Below are positions 62,412-64,000 of a DNA stretch of 64,000 nt, piece by piece. The stretch's first letter is position 1, and each line of letters starts with the position of its first letter. The translations under genes and the position numbers were made by a program. The stretch comes from Lingula anatina (taxonomy: Eukaryota > Brachiopoda > Lingulata > Lingulida > Lingulidae), in contig NW_019775635.1 of NCBI RefSeq assembly GCF_001039355.2, positions 803,569 to 867,568 of the forward strand. Direction: 5' to 3'. The notes under the pieces are model-generated. The model was not told where the DNA came from and searched no databases. It worked only from the letters and a program-made list of their open reading frames with translations.

Positions 62412-63068
62412 CAGGAAAATGCTTGAATGAATGAATGAAATAATATCGAAAACTCTGCCATCTTTTGTGTGCATTTTTGAAAAAATACATCCCAAAGCAA
62501 ATAAAACCATCTACATCATATATTTTCGAAAAGGATCCCAAGGCCTATTTCAAATGAAAATGAAAAATGACAAGTAGTGACCAATCACATTTCGATCCCA
62601 GTCATGACAGAGGCCACACCCCTTGGACTGACAGAGGCCCCGCCCCTCTCGTTAATCCCCGGATTTCCATAGCACCCCCACCTCTGGCACTGATGAATGT
62701 GCCATGAAGAGCAAGACGTCGGCATGACGGGTAGTTTTTTAACTTCGGCTCTGAGGGCTAGTAGCGTCTCGCAAAGCTCGTCCATTTTTTCCGAACATGC
62801 AATGAAAATAACGGGAACAATGAAAGAGTATGGATGCTTTTTTTCTCGAAACATTACATAAAATAACCAATCATTTGTGTGCAAGAGATGCAGATTTTGT
62901 TGGAAAACAATAATGGAGCGGTAAAAAAAGACATTAGAGAGCAAATGTGAGAGCGCTTCACTTTTTGCAAATTCCTTTTAAGTATGGTTTATAGTTTATG
63001 TTGAATAAATGTTATTCCTTGTTAAAATAAATAGAAGAAATAGTTAAAGTAATTGTATCATCCAGTGA

Positions 63069-63092
63069 AGAGAGAGAGAGAGAGAGAGAGAG
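63069..63092. repeat. (GA)n microsatellite
   Basis: Twelve GA units in intergenic DNA. Confidence 0.93.
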
Positions 63093-64000
63093 CAGGCTGA
63101 TAAAATATTATGATTGATTGCACATCAAAGTGAGCGTGCCCTACAATTATAAGCTAATCGGCTAAATCCGTTTAATCGGATTAATCGAAGCTCCCGAAAA
63201 ACAACCGTTTACGTTACGATACATGTTTCCCCCATATCTCTTGAACAGCAACACAAATTACACGAATATACCGGTAATAAATCAACCCCGCTACCAAAAT
63301 GTTGGCCTGCTCTGTATACAAGCAGTTTCAGATTACCTTCGTTAGAAAAACAATAAACCACGATGCGGTAATTTTTCATTGGAAGTGACGTCACATAGCT
63401 TTCATGCTTATTTCACCAGCAAGATCACATCAAAGGCCTGGCCCAAGTTTCAAAGACACTAAATCGTGGACTTGAGGAGTAAAACAGTCGTCGTAAAAAT
63501 CAGATAAAAAGCAACGCCTCTTGCCTATGAATGGAACACTGTACTTATGCTGTTCTACGCACGTGCTAAAGCCGAGGCTTAGCGAGCACTTTAGGGCGAA
63601 GAGGGATCAACTTTCCCCAGTTTAATTACCGTCCCATACTCCCTAGGGGCGCCCAGATTACACACGAGGCGCAACAAGTCGGCGCAGACTAAAGCAGTTC
63701 TTCCAGCGGTCTGTAGAGGAAAGACGACATCCTTTTTGGATGAGTGATAAATCGTTGGGGCCTTGTTGGACGGAGCGGCAACCAACGCCACAGGCGGCGC
63801 ATTGCAGTTCAGCTCACGCACTAAACTAGGAAAGCAAAGGAGTAGAACGCAGTCAGTCATCATAGCAACTCTGAAACTGAAGTAAGGGGAAGTTTACCGT
63901 CAGAGAGAACCTCACAGATCATCCAACATCCGACGGCTTTAGTTATTGCTCAAGGTTTATACACAGGAAAGGGTTCTACGTGTATTAGACTATAGACCAT

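Larger units (their letters stand above)
57580..64000. other. 3' part of the window without a supportable gene
   Basis: AT-rich DNA with microsatellites. Slightly GC-richer patches with open frames occur at 58500-58640, 60290-60480, 61390-61740, 62585-62785 and 63590-63865, but none shows a known domain or convincing splice sites. A candidate poly(A) signal AATAAA near 58350 might belong to the discoidin gene if its 3' UTR is long. Confidence 0.45.

Noticed and set aside
62585-62785. 66-residue minus-strand frame beginning MDELCETLLALRAEVKKL
   Set aside because: Reads somewhat protein-like, but it has no homologue I recognise, no splice context and includes a short tandem GACAGAGGCC duplication.
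63591-63863. 90-residue minus-strand frame in a GC-richer patch
   Set aside because: The hydrophobic start could suggest a signal peptide, but nothing else supports a gene.

Overview
This window is nuclear DNA from an animal. Genes have many short exons with GT-AG introns, intergenic DNA is AT-rich, and microsatellites and DNA-transposon remnants are frequent. The gene content (RPL5, a CCDC18 orthologue, a Na,K-ATPase beta-like subunit, a SUEL/CUB-like receptor, a PAN/discoidin secreted protein) suggests a marine invertebrate bilaterian, either an invertebrate deuterostome or a lophotrochozoan. The sequence alone does not decide the species. Single N characters at 9900, 33558, 36557 and 43304 look like contig joins, and three of the four sit at the edge of a duplicated or inserted block.

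Layout. 1-5800: mostly non-coding, with the first coding exon of a minus-strand type II membrane protein (3070-3292). 5804-7991: five-exon Na,K-ATPase beta-like gene (+). 8177-12345: a 1.7-kb unit present twice, each copy starting exactly at the end of a small MITE, with a transposon relic between them. 13309-17149: RPL5 (-, seven coding exons, 297 aa). 18178-31261: CCDC18 orthologue (+, 28 coding exons, about 1605 aa), head-to-head with RPL5 across a compact shared promoter region. 29781-33497 and 33568-44500: the last three CCDC18 exons and their 3' flank occur twice. The second copy is split by a 7.1-kb insertion with inverted terminal repeats and a 3-bp target duplication; a second element of the same family lies inside it. 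45174-48784: six-exon minus-strand gene for a single-pass receptor (signal peptide, SUEL-like lectin domain, CUB-like domain, Ser/Gly linker, TM, tail with SH2 and SH3 ligand motifs). 50.5-54.5 kb: two tentative small spliced transcription units and a 35-bp minisatellite. 55420-57579: five-exon secreted PAN-discoidin protein (+). 57.6-64 kb: no gene I can support.

The genes are unrelated in function: ion-pump accessory subunit, ribosome, centrosome-type coiled coil, cell-surface receptor and secreted lectin-like protein. The only relationship that looks meaningful is the RPL5/CCDC18 pairing, which matches the close linkage I recall for these genes on human chromosome 1p22. All exon boundaries were placed by hand from splice consensus and frame continuity.
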